Source: UBA8828 sp046315175 (GTDB lineage Bacteria; Verrucomicrobiota; Verrucomicrobiia; Opitutales; UBA953). From it: 17,297 bases of DNA. The position numbers and the translations under genes were made by a program. Location of the stretch: contig JBKDBK010000111.1 of assembly GCA_046315175.1 (NCBI GenBank), forward strand, positions 1 to 17,297, written 5' to 3'. The notes under the pieces were generated by a model that worked only from the letters and a program-made list of their open reading frames with translations, did not search any database and was not told the DNA's origin. Below are positions 16,401-17,297 of the stretch, in pieces (position 1 is the first letter of the stretch; each line of letters begins with the position of its first letter).

Positions 16401-17101
16401 GCCCGCTGGGATGTCATCAGGCGGTAGTAGCCACCCTCCTCCGGATTGGTTGCGCTGGGCTGGAAGGCCGCGTGGGGATCCGGGAGGTTGACGCGCGCCT
16501 TGACCCCTTCGTCGCCCACCCACCAGGCGTAGCGTCCGGTCACGCCGAAGCCCTGGGATCCGGGGAAGGCGACGGTGGGAAGCTCGACGCGTCCGGTGGG
16601 CGCCGCCATGGTGCCCTCATCGCGGGCCGCCGCGCCGAGGGTTCCCGGCCCCACCAAGGGCACACGACCGGCGGGGGAAGGCACCGTCCACGCCGAGCGT
16701 GGGCCGAGATAGGCGGCATCGGAGACCGGGCGTCCCTCGTTTCCGCTCACGAGCCAGCCGAGCAGCCGGCTGTCGGGAGCCGTCCGCTCGCGGTCCCGCC
16801 TCCAGTCGTAGGCGGTGCCGTCGGCATGAACCCCGGCGGCGGGCAGGGCGGCGCCGTCCTCCGTGAAGCGCGTGTCGTAAAGGTAGCCGTTGGCCGAGCG
16901 CTGCACCGGGCCGAGGCGGCGCGCCTTGCTGTCGGCCTTGGGTCCGGCATGCCAGACGCCGGTGAACCGGGCGTAGTTGGGGTTGGTCGGCGCGGCGAGG
17001 CCGACGGCGGCCGGGTCGATCAGGTCAGCGGTGGCGGTGACACGCTGGTCGGGCCCGGCCAGCAACTGGAGCTGGGCCACGGCGAGGCGAAGGGACATCA
17101 C
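13421..17101 (-). CDS. Verru_Chthon cassette protein A (5' end missing)
   Basis: A very large protein of the Verrucomicrobia-specific Verru_Chthon cassette A family (TIGR02600-like). Other members carry a prepilin-type N-terminal helix and are thought to belong to a type II-secretion/pilus-like surface system; the function is unproven. The readable part is 1226 residues from a GTG at 17101. Family hallmarks are LRLAVAQLQLLAGPDQRVTATAD at the very start, YAWWVGDEGVKARVNL (about residue 190), an RGGLKRDLTPYL block (about 300-315), LYDLPNPVLGVLSLGQLQHA in the middle, FLSLADFVSRRL near the end and the terminal FRVVSFRWIGRNDI. The expected hydrophobic N-terminal helix is absent. The frame runs upstream only to a TAG at 17162-17164, inside sequence that is an inverted copy of this gene's own interior. 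The GTG is therefore not a true start; real gene sequence probably continues to about 17144. Confidence 0.88.
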   Translation of the reverse strand: MMSLRLAVAQLQLLAGPDQRVTATADLIDPAAVGLAAPTNPNYARFTGVWHAGPKADSKARRLGPVQRSANGYLYDTRFTEDGAALPAAGVHADGTAYDWRRDRERTAPDSRLLGWLVSGNEGRPVSDAAYLGPRSAWTVPSPAGRVPLVGPGTLGAAARDEGTMAAPTGRVELPTVAFPGSQGFGVTGRYAWWVGDEGVKARVNLPDPHAAFQPSATNPEEGGYYRLMTSQRANFTLVRDPVGGTATPFSGWDTASAATLASATGFGDLSSALANPSYDYRVLFHDLTFHSLGLHTDTSRGGLKRDLTPYLQLPAASTGIPGVNWVGVAPAGARAQALPGIMDAEAILEGAQFAGTGSKHGLIRSWFRQARAFDSAAPVSLADARRSDPAAGTSNNQNYLVPRMSNQRTTPVHPLLAQASVYFRPAYDSVDSGAYFLVYPRIVLWNPWNVPISSASYVVDVGQRMNVRARVNWSGASGSGQDMVLRFGNNVVNVQASNDIGSNPGSNVGLTDLVFTVPSADFRPGEALVFTAPVQVPAATLSRSVSRPQAAGIHPLAPAPVSGAPYFKWRAGNLPEPFASEVRNATLASANVTYWGNGYDFGLQYAVSFAGASYAYTNAPGQAFLLDATGFNALQMVDTDAYQRGNLGRWVSLGGEADGSLPNLAGGTPDILPHRTSSLNWRLIWHDEPGVPGAISTGVGADGSSHNRQFNLFVQNNPRSGRFIRSPWDLCFERRVNHDRVFGIYTNSNANSTLAYADSQLAPVVSSGRSRAAPFFSSTQASPSHVYTLYDLPNPVLGVLSLGQLQHAAFAHFPWHPSLALGSGFADPSSPDVASSQSLSEQVDHFSNNFRNLPGLAHQKDDAPTSSYYNYDLAYELNAAMWDAYMVSGIPADDNGWAGPDLPWSRAASWPSARIVPLGSKPLPSGIPTAYYAPASTGVAGAFNVNSTSVRAWVALLSSARNLRVPTALATPDAVGTPFPRNLRPQQGKVQGTVSNASFNREVWGGYRSLTDAEIETLATQVVAEVRRRGPFLSLADFVSRRLEPVDPATAAYAHPGNLGTLQAAIENAGLNAAFGIPIASSSATYEGDFSRIQRSGVADYADAEDNLKLRPRAAARVAHRSAGAPGYLLQSDILQQLAPALTARSDTFTIRVYGQATDSSGTRSLAEVWGEAVVQRMPDPVIREDDSVAAGLNPEQPAPGVARKLDLGRRFRVVSFRWIGRNDI
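16037..16189. repeat. Internal partner of the terminal inverted repeat
   Basis: This part of the cassette A gene is copied in inverse orientation at 17145-17297. Paired positions always sum to 33334, so the alignment has no gaps. Confidence 0.9.
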
Positions 17102-17144
17102 CGCGGTGTGGCGCGCAAGCGCGTGGCGGAGCGACCGGACGGCG

Positions 17145-17297
17145 AGGCGCGACCCGCCTCCCTATCACCTGATCGCCGCTGCCACCCGGGGAATCCACGG
17201 GGTCAACTGGCTCGGCGACGCCCACCCCTGCCCCCGCGCGCAGGCGCCTCCCGGCATCATGGACGCGGAGGCCATTCTCGAGGGCGCGCAGTTCGCC
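17145..17297. repeat. Inverted partial copy of the cassette A gene at the window end (probable assembly fold-back)
   Basis: By hand alignment 131 of 153 bases match the reverse complement of 16037-16189 without gaps. The outermost 49 bases are identical, and all 22 mismatches lie between 17146 and 17248. On the plus strand it reads RRDPPPYHL...GVNWLGDAH...PGIMDAEAILEGAQFA, against KRDLTPYLQ...GVNWVGVAP...PGIMDAEAILEGAQFA in the gene. Only 4 mismatches fall on third codon positions. This pattern looks like sequencing error at a contig end, not divergence under selection. Confidence 0.85.

Noticed and set aside
17109..17297. A second, divergently oriented cassette A gene entering the window from the right
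   Set aside because: The plus-strand reading does resemble cassette A, but the graded mismatches and their bias to codon positions 1 and 2 fit an inverted artefact of the neighbouring gene better than a real paralogue.

Overview
The window is GC-rich and almost fully coding. It most likely comes from a member of Verrucomicrobiota, possibly an Opitutus- or Chthoniobacter-like lineage, and reads like a genome-assembly contig. The strongest taxonomic clue is the large minus-strand gene at 13421-17101. It has the hallmarks of Verru_Chthon cassette protein A: an N-terminal LAVAQLQLLAGPDQRVTATAD block and a C-terminal FRVVSFRWIGRNDI end. This family is essentially confined to Verrucomicrobia and relatives. 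Ribosome-binding sites are weak or absent at most starts, which also fits that phylum.

Layout. (1) Plus strand, 1-3968: the 3' bulk of a CBS/DRTGG-containing family II inorganic pyrophosphatase, translationally coupled (ATGA) to an RNase R-type exoribonuclease. (2) Minus strand, 3972-4679: a family 2 glycosyltransferase resembling polyprenyl-phosphate sugar transferases, convergent with rnr. (3) 4680-4813: an AT-rich divergent control region with a good Fur-like box. (4) Plus strand, 4814-9251: a compact five-gene iron-uptake operon. It encodes a FecA-like TonB-dependent receptor, a TonB-family protein, ExbB, ExbD and an unrecognised membrane-anchored coiled-coil protein. Neighbouring genes overlap or lie within 4 bases of each other. 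(5) Minus strand, 17101 down to 9252: cassette protein A, an exported protein of unknown function, an M42 aminopeptidase, xseB and dxs, close enough to be co-transcribed. The dxs stop abuts the stop of the coiled-coil gene with no base between them.

How the genes work together. The receptor operon is a self-contained outer-membrane import system: receptor plus its own energy transducer and proton-driven motor. A Fur-like site is placed to repress it when iron is plentiful. The xseB-dxs pair is a commonly seen housekeeping neighbourhood, and the pyrophosphatase and RNase R are also housekeeping. The cassette A gene with its downstream exported partner is the lineage-specific part.

Unusual points. 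The last ~153 bases are a gap-free inverted copy of an internal part of the cassette A gene. Mismatches are concentrated at its inner end and mostly fall on codon positions 1 and 2, so this looks like a fold-back or contig-end artefact rather than a second gene. It removes the true 5' end of cassette A. The two spacers flanking the M42 gene share an ordered set of sequence elements, and one of them can form two mutually exclusive hairpins. I saw no tRNA, rRNA, CRISPR array or insertion sequence. The only gene-free stretch over 100 bases is 4680-4813.
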